Of a stretch of DNA of 64,000 nt, positions 13,073 to 23,341 are shown piece by piece. A program made the position numbers and the translations under genes. The DNA is from Vibrio metschnikovii CIP 69.14 (GTDB lineage: Bacteria; Pseudomonadota; Gammaproteobacteria; Enterobacterales; Vibrionaceae). The stretch lies in assembly GCF_000176155.1 (NCBI RefSeq), contig NZ_ACZO01000004.1, positions 179,529 to 243,528 on the forward strand, in the 5' to 3' direction. Numbering within the stretch: the first letter of the stretch is position 1; every line of letters starts with the position of its first letter. Under the pieces are notes generated by a model that was given only the letters and a program-made list of their open reading frames with translations, made no database searches and was not told where the DNA came from.

Positions 13073-13194
13073 ACTTTCTCTTTACTGATACGTAATAACG
13101 AGGCCAATGAGCATCATCGCACCTCGTTATTGATTAAGGGCTAATCAGCGACATGGCGCCATCGCCACTCGCACTGATCGGCGTAGGTCGTGGT

Positions 13195-15414
13195 TCAGCC
13201 CAATCGTTTGACGAGCATAACGTCTTTGATTTGCTCCGTGCGCTTCATGATCCGCTGTAGAACTTCAACACTATTGACCTCTAACTCAAAGTCCATAATC
13301 GTCAATTGACGTTTATAATCACTGCGGTTTTTCATGCTGATCACTTTCACTTTCTCGTTAGCCAGTAATGTGGTGATGTCTTTTAATAACCCGCTGCGTT
13401 CCATCGCTTCAATCCGTAACGTCAAGCGATAAGTTCCCACAAAACCTCGTCCCCAAACCGTTTCAATGATGCGTTCAGGAGCATGGTGACTGAGTTCTTC
13501 AAGCTGCTCGCAATCGCTACGATGTACCGAAATACCGCGTCCTTGAGTGATATAACCGCGAATATCATCACCAGGAATCGGCTGACAACAACGAGCAAGA
13601 TGGGTCATTAAATTATCCACCCCTTGCACCACGACCGCATCCTTGTGAGTGGTTTGAGTCGTGGTCGTTTTTACTTCACCGGCTAATTTTTCTAAGGCGA
13701 TCTTATCTTCTTCTTCAGCGGTGGGCTTATTCACTAATGCATTGATATGATTAATGATTTGATTAATGCGCAGATCACCACTGCCAACACCAACGTAAAG
13801 CTCATCGGCGCTATTAACATTAAAGCGCTTTAACGCGTACGCTTCGGCATCTTTTAACTTAGCGCCAATTTTTGCCAATTCGTTTTCGAGAATTTCACGC
13901 CCCGCTTCAAGGTTTTTCTCTCGGCTCTGTTTACGAAACCAAGCGTTGATTTTGGCTCGAGCCCGACCAGAATGCACAAAGCCCAGTGATGGATTTAACC
14001 AATCACGAGAAGGATTAGGCTCTTTAGCGGTAATAATTTCTACCTGATCTCCCATGTGTAATTTATGGGTAAACGGCACAATTCGCCCTGCCACTTTAGC
14101 GCCAATGCAGCGATGACCCACTTCTGAGTGAATATGGTAAGCAAAATCGAGCGGTGTTGCGCCCATCGGTAAATCGACGACGTCACCACGCGGCGTAAAG
14201 GCATAGACCCGATCGTCAAAGACTTGACTGCGCAGTTCATCAAGCATTTCCCCTGAGTCGGACATCTCTTCTTGCCAATCAAGCAGCTTACGTAGCCAGG
14301 TGATTTTTTCATCATAACCACTACGAGCCGTCGATGCGCCTTCTTTATATTTCCAGTGTGCGGCAACGCCAAGCTCAGACTCTTCATGCATCTGCTTAGT
14401 TCGGATCTGAATCTCAATGGTTTTGCCTTCGGGGCCTAAAATCACCGTATGAATCGACTGATAACCATTAGGTTTCGGATTGGCCACATAGTCGTCAAAT
14501 TCGCCCGGCAAGTGTTTATATTTAGTATGCACGATACCTAAAGCGGCGTAACAGTCTTGCAATTTATCAGCGATGATCCGCACCGCACGCACATCAAACA
14601 GCTCATCAAACGCGAGGTTTTTCTTCTGCATTTTGCGCCAAATGCTGTAGATATGCTTAGGACGACCACTCACCTCTGCATTGATATTTAATGCTTGCAT
14701 CTCTTGGCGAAGATCATTGACGAAATCACGGATGTATTGTTCACGGACAATACGCCGCTCAGAGAGCTGTTTAGCGATTTGTTTATAAGTATCTGGTTGT
14801 TGATAACGAAACGCGTAATCTTCAATTTCCCATTTTAACTGACCAATCCCCAAACGGTTCGCTAGTGGCGCATAGATATTGGCGCACTCTTTAGCTGCGG
14901 CGCGACGCACTTCATCAGGCTGGTCTTTTACTTCACGTAAATTGCAAATTCGTTCTGCTAACTTAATGACTACACAACGAAAATCATCAACCATCGCCAA
15001 CAACATACGGCGAACATTATCAACTTGTGCCGACGCTTCACTGCCTTGCATGGTGATATTGAGTTGCCCAATCGCTGCCATCTCTTCAACACCATGAATC
15101 AACTTGATGATCTCTTTGCCGTAATGCTCTTCGAGTTCTTCTTGATCCAACAAACCGCTGGTGGCAATCGGAAACAGTAGCGCTGCCACTAAGGTGGGTT
15201 TATCCATCGACAAGGTGATCAATATTTCGATCATTTCCCGTCCACGCCATAGCAACATTGGACCTTGAGAGTGCCCCTCAAGCCAATGATCACACTGACG
15301 ATAGACTTCCATCAGTCTCGCCGTCGTTTTGCTATCTTGCTGCAAACTAGCAATCCATTTTTCTAGTTCAAACTGTTCGTCTGGGTTTAAATGTGCGCTA
15401 CGAACCGCAACCAT
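13195..15414 (-). CDS. relA: GTP pyrophosphokinase (ppGpp synthetase I)
   Basis: Ribosome-associated synthetase that makes (p)ppGpp from ATP and GTP/GDP when uncharged tRNA enters the A site. It has 739 residues (E. coli 744). The N-terminal pseudo-hydrolase domain lacks the catalytic HD pair (the region reads LLFPIATSGLLD). The synthetase domain contains YSIWRKMQKK and GEFDDYVANPKPNGYQSIHT, with the EFDD acidic motif of RelA rather than the basic RxKD motif of bifunctional SpoT/Rel. A TGS domain follows (VYAFTPRGDVVDLPMGATPL), then a cysteine-containing zinc-finger region (RCCQPIPGDDIRGYI) and a C-terminal ACT/RRM domain. It sits between rlmD upstream and mazG downstream. Confidence 0.97.
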   Translation of the reverse strand: MVAVRSAHLNPDEQFELEKWIASLQQDSKTTARLMEVYRQCDHWLEGHSQGPMLLWRGREMIEILITLSMDKPTLVAALLFPIATSGLLDQEELEEHYGKEIIKLIHGVEEMAAIGQLNITMQGSEASAQVDNVRRMLLAMVDDFRCVVIKLAERICNLREVKDQPDEVRRAAAKECANIYAPLANRLGIGQLKWEIEDYAFRYQQPDTYKQIAKQLSERRIVREQYIRDFVNDLRQEMQALNINAEVSGRPKHIYSIWRKMQKKNLAFDELFDVRAVRIIADKLQDCYAALGIVHTKYKHLPGEFDDYVANPKPNGYQSIHTVILGPEGKTIEIQIRTKQMHEESELGVAAHWKYKEGASTARSGYDEKITWLRKLLDWQEEMSDSGEMLDELRSQVFDDRVYAFTPRGDVVDLPMGATPLDFAYHIHSEVGHRCIGAKVAGRIVPFTHKLHMGDQVEIITAKEPNPSRDWLNPSLGFVHSGRARAKINAWFRKQSREKNLEAGREILENELAKIGAKLKDAEAYALKRFNVNSADELYVGVGSGDLRINQIINHINALVNKPTAEEEDKIALEKLAGEVKTTTTQTTHKDAVVVQGVDNLMTHLARCCQPIPGDDIRGYITQGRGISVHRSDCEQLEELSHHAPERIIETVWGRGFVGTYRLTLRIEAMERSGLLKDITTLLANEKVKVISMKNRSDYKRQLTIMDFELEVNSVEVLQRIMKRTEQIKDVMLVKRLG

Positions 15415-15479
15415 AGGGATAATCCTAATTTTTAGATTTTAGGGTATCGACTGACTTTCGCTCCCGAAAGTTCAGCCGC

Positions 15480-16802
15480 TTACCGATTTTTTACAAACAG
15501 AGCCATCGATTCTAAATGACTAGTATGAGGAAACATATCAAGCATAGCCAATTTCGCCAAATGATAACCTTGATTGAGTAAGCTTTGGCTATCACGCGCT
15601 AAAGTTGCGGGGTTACACGAGACATAAACAATACGTTGAGCCGATAATTGTCCCAACTGTTCAACAATCCCTGCTGCGCCCGCTCGCGCCGGATCAAGCA
15701 GTATTTTATCAAACTTTTCAGCCGCCCACGTTGCCTTGGTCATATCTTGTTCCAAATTGGCTTGGTAAAAGGCGCTATTATTGATCTGGTTCAAATGAGC
15801 ATTCTCACTGGCCACTGAAACCATCTCATCGACGCCTTCAACCCCAACCACATAGTGAGCAATGCGTGCCAGCGGTAAACTAAAATTGCCTAAGCCACAA
15901 AAGAGATCAAGCACTCGGTCATTGGCTTGAATCTCTAGCCATTCGATAGCTTGGGCAACCATGCGCTGGTTGATGGATTGATTAACCTGAATGAAGTGAG
16001 TGGGCAAAAAATGCATCGTCACTCCCGTCTCTTGATAGTAAGGCGTTTCACCTTGCACATGCTCCAACGGGTGATCATCGGTCAACAAATACAATGCCAA
16101 TTGATGACGCTGAGCGAATTCAGACAAACGTTGCTTATCGGCACTCGGTAACGGCGCTAAATGGCGCAATAAAAGCACACTGGTATTATCGGCTTTGATC
16201 AACTCAACATGCCCCAGTTGTTCTGGCTGCTTAAACCCACTTAGTAAAGGTTTTAACTCAGCTAAGCATTGATTAAGATGAGGTTCAAGGACTGGGCAAT
16301 CCGTCACATTGACAATACTTTTACTCTGTTTACGCCGAAACCCAACCTGCAATTGCCGTGTTTTTTTATCCCACCATAAACTGAGTCGCGCTCGGCGACG
16401 GTAGCCTTTATCTTCATCAATGATAGACGCTGACAATGGTACCGCTTGCTTAGCGAACTTACTCATTAAATGGCTAAGAGTTTGCTGTTTATGAGTAATT
16501 TGCGCTTCACGAGAGAGGTGCTGTAAATCGCATCCGCCACACTGCTGATAATATTGGCAAAATGGCACGACGCGCTCGAGACTAGGAGTAAGCACTTTGA
16601 TAAGCTTCGCCCGCGAAAATTTGCTTTTACTCTCAGTGAGTTGAATCACAACTTCTTCACCAGGCAACGCTCCATCAATAAAAATCGGTTTGTCTTGCTG
16701 ATACGCAATCCCCGCGCCAAGATGATCCAGCTTAGTCACCATGACTGACTGATGTTTAGATTGAATCGAGGTGTTCTTCTTCGCTTGGAAAAAACGTGCC
16801 AT
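15480..16802 (-). CDS. rlmD: 23S rRNA (uracil-1939-C5)-methyltransferase
   Basis: SAM-dependent methyltransferase (formerly RumA) that methylates U1939 of 23S rRNA. It has 440 residues. An N-terminal TRAM domain (about 18-80) is followed by the four-cysteine Fe-S site [14 protein letters not shown] (about residue 87 on), a SAM-binding motif [15 protein letters not shown] (about 300) and the catalytic cysteine in [13 protein letters not shown] (about 395), with LLDPARAGA before it. It is 65 bases upstream of relA, as in E. coli, and divergent from barA across a 223-base spacer. Confidence 0.96.
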   Translation of the reverse strand: MARFFQAKKNTSIQSKHQSVMVTKLDHLGAGIAYQQDKPIFIDGALPGEEVVIQLTESKSKFSRAKLIKVLTPSLERVVPFCQYYQQCGGCDLQHLSREAQITHKQQTLSHLMSKFAKQAVPLSASIIDEDKGYRRRARLSLWWDKKTRQLQVGFRRKQSKSIVNVTDCPVLEPHLNQCLAELKPLLSGFKQPEQLGHVELIKADNTSVLLLRHLAPLPSADKQRLSEFAQRHQLALYLLTDDHPLEHVQGETPYYQETGVTMHFLPTHFIQVNQSINQRMVAQAIEWLEIQANDRVLDLFCGLGNFSLPLARIAHYVVGVEGVDEMVSVASENAHLNQINNSAFYQANLEQDMTKATWAAEKFDKILLDPARAGAAGIVEQLGQLSAQRIVYVSCNPATLARDSQSLLNQGYHLAKLAMLDMFPHTSHLESMALFVKNR

Positions 16803-17025
16803 GCTCTGTGCCTAAGTGTGATTTATAAAAAGGTTTTTGCCCCAGCATCACTATTCTGTGTGGGGAAGATTGTCGAAGCCATTACTCTTGCATTAAGCTA
16901 TAGTGGCTTAGCGTTGTGAGCAGACAACCTCCGTCTGACTCAACAACGATAGCGACTTATTGAATAGCTTCGCCACTGTAATGCGGGTTATTTTCCCATA
17001 TCCACACCACGATGTTTAGACAATA

Positions 17026-19815
17026 ATGACCAAATATGGCTTACGTGCGCGTGTTATTACCCTGACTTTAGCACCAACCTTAATTATTGGGTTACTGCTT
17101 AGCGCTTTATTCTCATTCAATCGTTACCACGATTTGGAAATTCAGGTTCTCAATTCTGGCGCAAGTATCATTGAACCGCTGGCGATTGCCAGTGAAGAAG
17201 CGTTAAAAAACCAAAGCAGAGAATCGGTACGACGGATCATTAGTTATGCTCATCGTAAACATTCCAAATTAGTACGCAGTATTGCGGTGTTTGATGCTCG
17301 CCATGAGTTATTTGTTACCTCCAACTTTCATCCCAACTTTGAAAGCTTGATGTACCCTAAAGAGCAACCGATCCCCGTCCTCGGCAGCGCTCAGCAACAT
17401 GATAACACCCTGATTCTCCGTACACCGATTTTGGCAGAAAGTCGCCTACTCGAAGATAATACTAACAGCGCGCGCTCGGTACCGGTACTGGGCTATATTG
17501 CCATTGAACTGGATCTGTCTTCGCTGCGTCTGCAACAATATCAAGAGATTTTCTCCGCCTGCTTAGTATTAATTATGGGCTTAGTGCTCTCTAGCGTTTT
17601 CGCCGTTCGCCTCATGCACGATGTGACTCGTCCTATTACCCATATGAAAAACATGGTTGACCGCATTCGACGCGGCCATTTAGACGTTCGAATTGAAGGG
17701 AAAATGCATGGTGAATTGGACTCGCTACGTAAAGGCATCAATGCCATGGCGGTCTCGTTGTCCGAATACCATGTAGAAATGCAACACAGTATTGATCAAG
17801 CCACCTCAGATCTGCGTGAAACCCTTGAGCAATTGGAGATCCAAAACGTTGAGCTGGATATTGCCAAAAAACGCGCTCAAGAAGCCGCTCGAATTAAATC
17901 TGAGTTTTTAGCCAATATGTCACACGAACTGCGTACTCCGCTCAATGGGGTGATCGGCTTTACGCGTCAAATGCTAAAAACCCAGTTAACCAACAGCCAA
18001 ACTGACTACCTTCAAACCATTGAAAAATCAGCCAATAACTTATTAACCATTATTAATGACATCCTTGACTTCTCGAAGCTCGAAGCAGGCAAGCTCGCTC
18101 TTGAAAATATTCCCTTTGAATTTCAAGAAACCTTAGAAGAAGTGGTTAATCTGCAGGCCACCAGCGCCCATGAAAAAGGCTTAGAAATCACGCTAAAAGT
18201 TGATCCAAAGATCCCGTTAGGCCTCGTCGGCGATCCACTGCGCATTCAACAAGTCTTAACCAATTTAGTCGGCAACTCGATTAAGTTTACCGAACGTGGC
18301 AACATTGATATCAGCGTCGAAATGCGCTCACAACGGGATGATATGGTTGAGTTGCAGTTTATGGTCCGCGACACCGGAATCGGCATTTCAGAACGTCAGC
18401 AGGCCCAGCTCTTCCAAGCCTTTAGTCAAGCGGATGCGAGCATTTCGCGTCGTTACGGTGGCACAGGTTTGGGCTTAGTCATCACGCAAAAGTTAGTCGG
18501 GCAAATGGGCGGCGAAATCAGTTTAACCAGCCGGCTGCATCAAGGTTCGACATTCTGGTTTACGCTGCGTTTACCTACGACAACCATGCCAATCAGTGAT
18601 TGGGTTGATACGCAGGCTTTATTAGACAAGCAACTGTTACTGGTCGAACCTAACATGCAGGCCGCTTCTATTGTTCAGCAACAGTTAGTGCAAGCCGGGT
18701 TAACCGTTACCTATCGCTCATCGATGCCTGAAGAATCGGAACACTACGATTATATTTTACTGAATTTATCGCCAACGAAAGAAACCGACAGCACCATCGT
18801 GGAGCAATGGATTCAACAAGCGTTGCAATCTGCCCCCCATGTCATTATTGGTACGCCAAGTACCGAGCTGGCATTGGCAGACCAACTGATGAAGCATTAT
18901 CCGGTACAATGCGTCACTAAACCGTTGTCACGCCGCAAACTATTGCAAACCTTATTAGCTCATCAGCCGACACTACCGACGCCTATCGAGCAACCGCGTG
19001 AAATAGATAAGCTGCCCTTGACCGTGATGGCGGTTGATGACAACCCAGCAAACTTAAAACTGATCAGCGCCCTACTGCAGGAAAGGGTTGCACAGGTGGT
19101 CACTTGCAGCGATGGAATAAGCGCGGTAGAGCAAGCGACACTGCGTGCTTTTGATATCATTTTAATGGATATTCAGATGCCACATATGGATGGGGTTAGC
19201 GCTTGTAAAGCGATTAAACAGTTACCGCTCAATACCACCACGCCGATTATTGCGGTAACCGCACACGCCATGGCCGGAGAGCGAGATCGGCTGCTCAAAG
19301 CGGGCATGGACGATTACCTAACCAAACCCATTGAAGAGCATATTTTACAACAAGTACTGGTGCACTGGAGTCCAACCCACTTAACTCATGGTGTAGAGAA
19401 ACTTCCCTTGAGCCACCATCAAGCAGAGCCGCTCCTCTCGCCCCACTCTACCGCCAATCCATCCTCTTCAATGGTGATTGATTGGCCGCTGGCCTTAAAG
19501 CAAGCCGCAGGCAAAGAAGACTTAGCTAAAGAGATGCTACAACTGTTGGTCAGCTATCTTCCTGATGTGATTCAAGTGGTGAATCAAGCACAGCAAGATG
19601 ATCAGTATGCGTTAGATGATTTACTGCATCACATCCATAAACTACACGGAAGCTGCTCTTACAGTGGTACTCCATCACTAAAAGCCATCTGTGCAACCTT
19701 GGAACACATGCTGCGCTCAGGGAGCCAACTCAGTGATATCGAACCAGAATTATTTGAACTGCAAGATGAAATGGAGAAGCTACTCAGCGAAGCGCCACAA
19801 TATTTACTAACTTAA
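17026..19815 (+). CDS. barA: Hybrid sensor histidine kinase BarA (VarS)
   Basis: Inner-membrane tripartite sensor kinase of the BarA/UvrY (VarS/VarA) system, which controls the Csr small RNAs and carbon and virulence gene expression. It has 929 residues. Order: transmembrane helix (about 10-30), periplasmic domain (about 31-178), second helix (about 179-200), HAMP, coiled coil, HisKA with the H-box MSHELRTPLNGVIGF (phospho-accepting His300), HATPase (DTGIGIS, GGTGLGLVI), a degenerate receiver-like stretch (about 535-640), a true receiver with ILMDIQMPHMDG (Asp715) and a C-terminal HPt domain with HKLHGSCSYSG (His871). The full relay His-Asp-His is present. No cognate regulator gene is adjacent, as is usual. 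It is convergent with the kdp operon. Confidence 0.95.
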   Translation: MTKYGLRARVITLTLAPTLIIGLLLSALFSFNRYHDLEIQVLNSGASIIEPLAIASEEALKNQSRESVRRIISYAHRKHSKLVRSIAVFDARHELFVTSNFHPNFESLMYPKEQPIPVLGSAQQHDNTLILRTPILAESRLLEDNTNSARSVPVLGYIAIELDLSSLRLQQYQEIFSACLVLIMGLVLSSVFAVRLMHDVTRPITHMKNMVDRIRRGHLDVRIEGKMHGELDSLRKGINAMAVSLSEYHVEMQHSIDQATSDLRETLEQLEIQNVELDIAKKRAQEAARIKSEFLANMSHELRTPLNGVIGFTRQMLKTQLTNSQTDYLQTIEKSANNLLTIINDILDFSKLEAGKLALENIPFEFQETLEEVVNLQATSAHEKGLEITLKVDPKIPLGLVGDPLRIQQVLTNLVGNSIKFTERGNIDISVEMRSQRDDMVELQFMVRDTGIGISERQQAQLFQAFSQADASISRRYGGTGLGLVITQKLVGQMGGEISLTSRLHQGSTFWFTLRLPTTTMPISDWVDTQALLDKQLLLVEPNMQAASIVQQQLVQAGLTVTYRSSMPEESEHYDYILLNLSPTKETDSTIVEQWIQQALQSAPHVIIGTPSTELALADQLMKHYPVQCVTKPLSRRKLLQTLLAHQPTLPTPIEQPREIDKLPLTVMAVDDNPANLKLISALLQERVAQVVTCSDGISAVEQATLRAFDIILMDIQMPHMDGVSACKAIKQLPLNTTTPIIAVTAHAMAGERDRLLKAGMDDYLTKPIEEHILQQVLVHWSPTHLTHGVEKLPLSHHQAEPLLSPHSTANPSSSMVIDWPLALKQAAGKEDLAKEMLQLLVSYLPDVIQVVNQAQQDDQYALDDLLHHIHKLHGSCSYSGTPSLKAICATLEHMLRSGSQLSDIEPELFELQDEMEKLLSEAPQYLLT

Positions 19816-19830
19816 TATAGCTAATTATAA

Positions 19831-19876
19831 AATATTCACTGAGGTAGTATTAATCAATACGACCTCAGTGAATATC
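19831..19876. terminator. Palindromic bidirectional terminator-like hairpin between barA and kdpE
   Basis: A 46-base near-perfect inverted repeat: AATATTCACTGAGGT AGTATT, loop, AATAC G ACCTCAGTGAATATC, with about 20 pairs and one or two mismatches. It lies in the 79-base gap between two convergent genes. The flanks are A+T-rich but lack a clean T-run. Confidence 0.6.
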
Positions 19877-19894
19877 ATTGTTAATTATTTACAT

Positions 19895-20572
19895 TTAATT
19901 ATCAAAACAAAATCTGTAGCCTACACCTGGCTCTGTTCTTAGGTATTTAGGATTTAATGATTCATCGCCTAATTTTTGTCTAAGGTGGCTAATAACAATT
20001 CGTAAATAATGAGTATCTTGACTATGACCTGGCCCCCATATTTCTCGCAGTAACTGCGTCTGAGTAATAACACAATTAGGCGATGATGCCAGAATCGACA
20101 ATACCCCATACTCTTTAGGTGTCAATTCAACTAGCTCATTATCAAACATTACAACTCTACGAGTTAAATCAATCTTTAAACTCCCATCATCTAATACTGC
20201 CTGTTGCTCTGGCTTAATATTATCTCTTAAACAAACTCTTATACGTGCTAATAGCTCAACAACGCTAAATGGCTTAGTGACATAATCTTGAGCACCATTA
20301 TCTAGAGCCTTAACTTTTTCGTTATCTTTGTTCCTAACCGACAATACTATAATAGGAATAGAACTCCAACTACGAAGCTCCTTAAGCACATCTTGCCCAT
20401 CTAAATCAGGCAAACCAAGATCCAGTACAACTAAATTTGGCTGATGACGTGCAACCATACTTATTCCAATATTACCATTTTCTGCTTCTATAATTTCATA
20501 GCCTTCACTACCTAAAGCAACACGAAGCATTCTACGAATTTGAGCCTCATCATCAATCACTACTATTTTCAT
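19895..20572 (-). CDS. kdpE: Response regulator KdpE
   Basis: OmpR/PhoB-family regulator that activates kdpFABC when phosphorylated by KdpD at low potassium or high osmolarity. It has 225 residues. The receiver (1-115) has the acidic pair IDDEAQ, phospho-acceptor Asp51 in VVLDLGLPDLDG and the conserved lysine in VTKPFSVVELLARIR. The C-terminal winged helix (about 130-225) includes LTPKEYGVLSIL and HYLRIVISHLRQKLG, and the end GVGYRFCF is typical. I chose the ATG at 20572; a GTG two codons earlier is less likely. It starts 18 bases after kdpD ends, so the two are co-translated partners. Base composition is A+T-rich like the rest of the kdp cluster. Confidence 0.95.
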   Translation of the reverse strand: MKIVVIDDEAQIRRMLRVALGSEGYEIIEAENGNIGISMVARHQPNLVVLDLGLPDLDGQDVLKELRSWSSIPIIVLSVRNKDNEKVKALDNGAQDYVTKPFSVVELLARIRVCLRDNIKPEQQAVLDDGSLKIDLTRRVVMFDNELVELTPKEYGVLSILASSPNCVITQTQLLREIWGPGHSQDTHYLRIVISHLRQKLGDESLNPKYLRTEPGVGYRFCFDN

Positions 20573-20590
20573 ACTCACAAGTATACAACC

Positions 20591-23257
20591 TTACTTTATT
20601 TCTACAGTCGGATATGCCAGAGGCAGCTCAATCTCAAATCGAGTTCCTCTACCATGAGCTCTATCTTTCACTCTCACTTTACCACCATGAGCACTAATCA
20701 TTCCTTTGCAAATAGCTAAACCCATTCCTGTATTATTTTTCTTATTATCACCATCGGAAATAACATAAAACATATTAAAAATACTATCTTTCTTATCATC
20801 AGGAATTCCAGGACCTCGATCTTCGATAGCAATTATACATGAGTTATTGTCAATATTTAGATGGACAGCTATAGATTCTTTCTCTGGTGTATAACGAGAT
20901 GAGTTTTCTAATATATTAAATATAGCCTGCTCAATTAAAGCAGCGTGAACATACAGTAAGGGAGCATCTTCTTGAGAAAAATAATTAACTTTAGTGTTTG
21001 GGAAATAGCGTCTTAATCTTGATATTACACTAGAAACAATATCATCAATAGAAACCCAATCTCTTTCTATTTTTAGCCCACCATAGCCTAACTTTGTCAT
21101 ATCCAGAAGGTTTTGAATATAACTTTCTAAACGACGACTTTCTTGAAGAATAGTATCTAACATCTCTATTTTTTGAGATTTAATCAATTTGTCATCAAAT
21201 TCTTTTAATGTTTCAGCAGCCCCCATCATTGCAGACAAGGGAGATTTTAAATCATGGGATACCGATGAAAGTAGCGAAGACCGAATTTGCTCAACTTCTG
21301 TTTTTACACGTGATGCTTCAAGATCGGTACTCAATCGAATTCTCTGCCAAGTATTTGATGCTTGGTTTAACATCGAATTTATTAAGTCCTTATCAAACTG
21401 CGTAAAATCTCGATGATTTTTTTTCCAACCAATAACAACAACACCAATCGTTAGCTCATGATGAACAATAGGAATGACGGTAACTTGTGAAGCATTCAAA
21501 GTATCGGTAAATCGCCCGGCTGGCTTAGCATTTGCTAATGACCAGCTGATCGCCGACTCATCACATGCTTTTAATTTAATATTGATAAACGTTGAAGGAA
21601 AAATAATCTCATCATTCTGTTGAGTGACAAACCAACTAGGGGCTTGCACTAGGGAAGATATATTTTTGCAAACTGTAGACCATAATGTTTTTTCACTTTC
21701 AACAATGGAAAGCTGCTGGGCCAACTCACGTAAAATTTCCGCATAACGATTAGACTCTTTTAATAAAATAAATTGATTTCTAATACGAGATGCTGTAGGA
21801 CCACTTACTAATCCAATTATAATTAAAAAAACAAGTGTCGCTATATCATCTTGACTATATACTTTAAATGTTAACAATGGCTCCGTTAACAAAAAATTAA
21901 AACTTAAAAATGAATAAATAGCAGCAGCAATAGCTGGCCTCGCTCCTAATTTTAATCCTGTTAATATGATTGATAAAACAAACACTAAAACTAAATTGCC
22001 ACTACTCAATACTTCTTTAAGGGCAAGTGCTAGTAAAGAAGCTAAACCTACATTAATCAATGCATAAATATGTTTTTTAATACGATTGTAAATTGGATCT
22101 ATTGGATTAGACTTTACTATTTTTACTTTTGATTCAGGGGAGTGATAAACTGATACCTCTAAAGGTAATCCAGATTCAATCAAACGCTGATATAAACGCT
22201 TACGCCAGAATAAATAACGATAACGTTCACCAACTCCAACTAAAACGGTACTTGCTCGTTGGTCAATTAAATAAGAATAAACGGTATCGTAACAACTTGA
22301 ACCACGCATAATCTCCACTTTAGCACCAAGATCTTTCCCAAGATTCAATGCATCGTTAAGCATTTTTCTTTGTTGAGAGGTCAGCGGACTTCCTTTATCA
22401 ACCCATACAACGCTCCATAATATTTGACGCCGTTCAGCAATTTTCCTACCTATTCTAATTAGATAACGGTGATCACTATTCGCACTGACCAATACAACAA
22501 GATTATCTTGGAGTGTGTAACTTATTTTCCCCTGTTCAGCATCAACCATAGTGTTCCAATGGCTATCAACTTTGGAAATCACTCGCTTCATCGCCAATTC
22601 TCGTAATGCCGTTAAATTAGCAATCGAGAAAAAGGTATCTAATGCCAACTTAGCATACTCAGGTAAGTACACTTTACCTTGGTGTAACCTTTCAATTAAA
22701 GCAACTGGCGGCAAATCAATAAATCGAATCTCATAGGCATCATCAATGAAGTTATCAGGTACAATCTCACGCACAGTCACACCTGTAACTTGTGCAATGA
22801 CATCATTTAAACTGGAAATATGCTGAATATTAACCGTTGTATAGACATCAATTCCTGTGGATAACAACTCAGAAATATCTTGCCACCTTCGTATATGACG
22901 GCTGCCTGGTACATTGGTGTGAGCTAACTCATCAACTAAAATAAGTGATGGTTTACGTTGCAACGCTGCATCTAAATCAAACTCAGTGAGTAGCGTATGT
23001 TGGTAATGAATATTCTTACGAGGGAGGATTTCTAGCCCTTTCATCGTGGATTCAGTTTCTTGTCTGCCATGAGTTTCGACTAATCCAATAACGACATCAA
23101 CACCGCGCTGTAAACACTCCTTACCTGCATTAAGCATAGCGTATGTTTTACCAACTCCCGGAGCCGCACCAAGGAAAATCGTCAACTTTCCTTGGCTTTC
23201 TTTCTGGATTTGACAGAGTAATGCTTCAGCCTTTTGCGAACGATGCTCTTCATGCAT
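20591..23257 (-). CDS. kdpD: Sensor histidine kinase KdpD
   Basis: Potassium and turgor sensor kinase that phosphorylates KdpE. It has 888 residues (E. coli 894). The N-terminal KdpD domain (about 20-230) has a Walker A motif GAAPGVGKTYAML and LILVDELAHTNVPGSRH. A universal-stress-like domain follows (about 250-370), then four closely spaced transmembrane helices (about 395-495, DUF4118), a GAF-like region, HisKA with SSVSHDLKSPLSAMMG (His668) and HATPase (EDRGPGIPDD, TGMGLAICKGMI). The first ATG is used and no better start is seen. A terminator-like hairpin separates it from kdpC upstream. A 60-base sample (20701-20760) has 19 G/C, against 29 in a sample of rlmD (15901-15960), which fits a transferred segment. 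Confidence 0.96.
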   Translation of the reverse strand: MHEEHRSQKAEALLCQIQKESQGKLTIFLGAAPGVGKTYAMLNAGKECLQRGVDVVIGLVETHGRQETESTMKGLEILPRKNIHYQHTLLTEFDLDAALQRKPSLILVDELAHTNVPGSRHIRRWQDISELLSTGIDVYTTVNIQHISSLNDVIAQVTGVTVREIVPDNFIDDAYEIRFIDLPPVALIERLHQGKVYLPEYAKLALDTFFSIANLTALRELAMKRVISKVDSHWNTMVDAEQGKISYTLQDNLVVLVSANSDHRYLIRIGRKIAERRQILWSVVWVDKGSPLTSQQRKMLNDALNLGKDLGAKVEIMRGSSCYDTVYSYLIDQRASTVLVGVGERYRYLFWRKRLYQRLIESGLPLEVSVYHSPESKVKIVKSNPIDPIYNRIKKHIYALINVGLASLLALALKEVLSSGNLVLVFVLSIILTGLKLGARPAIAAAIYSFLSFNFLLTEPLLTFKVYSQDDIATLVFLIIIGLVSGPTASRIRNQFILLKESNRYAEILRELAQQLSIVESEKTLWSTVCKNISSLVQAPSWFVTQQNDEIIFPSTFINIKLKACDESAISWSLANAKPAGRFTDTLNASQVTVIPIVHHELTIGVVVIGWKKNHRDFTQFDKDLINSMLNQASNTWQRIRLSTDLEASRVKTEVEQIRSSLLSSVSHDLKSPLSAMMGAAETLKEFDDKLIKSQKIEMLDTILQESRRLESYIQNLLDMTKLGYGGLKIERDWVSIDDIVSSVISRLRRYFPNTKVNYFSQEDAPLLYVHAALIEQAIFNILENSSRYTPEKESIAVHLNIDNNSCIIAIEDRGPGIPDDKKDSIFNMFYVISDGDNKKNNTGMGLAICKGMISAHGGKVRVKDRAHGRGTRFEIELPLAYPTVEIK

Positions 23258-23293
23258 AAATAATGATATAACCTCTTAATAATAGAAGCATAA

Positions 23294-23324
23294 AAACATG
23301 CCCATTATAAAAATGGGCATGTTT
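23294..23324 (-). terminator. Terminator-like hairpin inside the kdp operon (kdpC/kdpD gap)
   Basis: AAACATGCCCATT and AATGGGCATGTTT form a perfect 13-bp stem with a five-base loop. On the transcribed minus strand the 3' arm runs directly into TTTTTATGC; the plus strand also shows TTTTATTTTTG. It probably reduces read-through from the transporter genes into kdpDE. Confidence 0.75.
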
Positions 23325-23341
23325 TATTTTTGACAAGTAAC

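Noticed and set aside
13094..13128. Inverted repeat AACGAGG/CCTCGTT between relA and mazG, considered as a terminator
   Set aside because: Long loop and no U-tract; relA and mazG are normally co-transcribed.
14040..14417. 125-codon frame inside relA
   Set aside because: Alternative frame of relA on the same strand without independent support.
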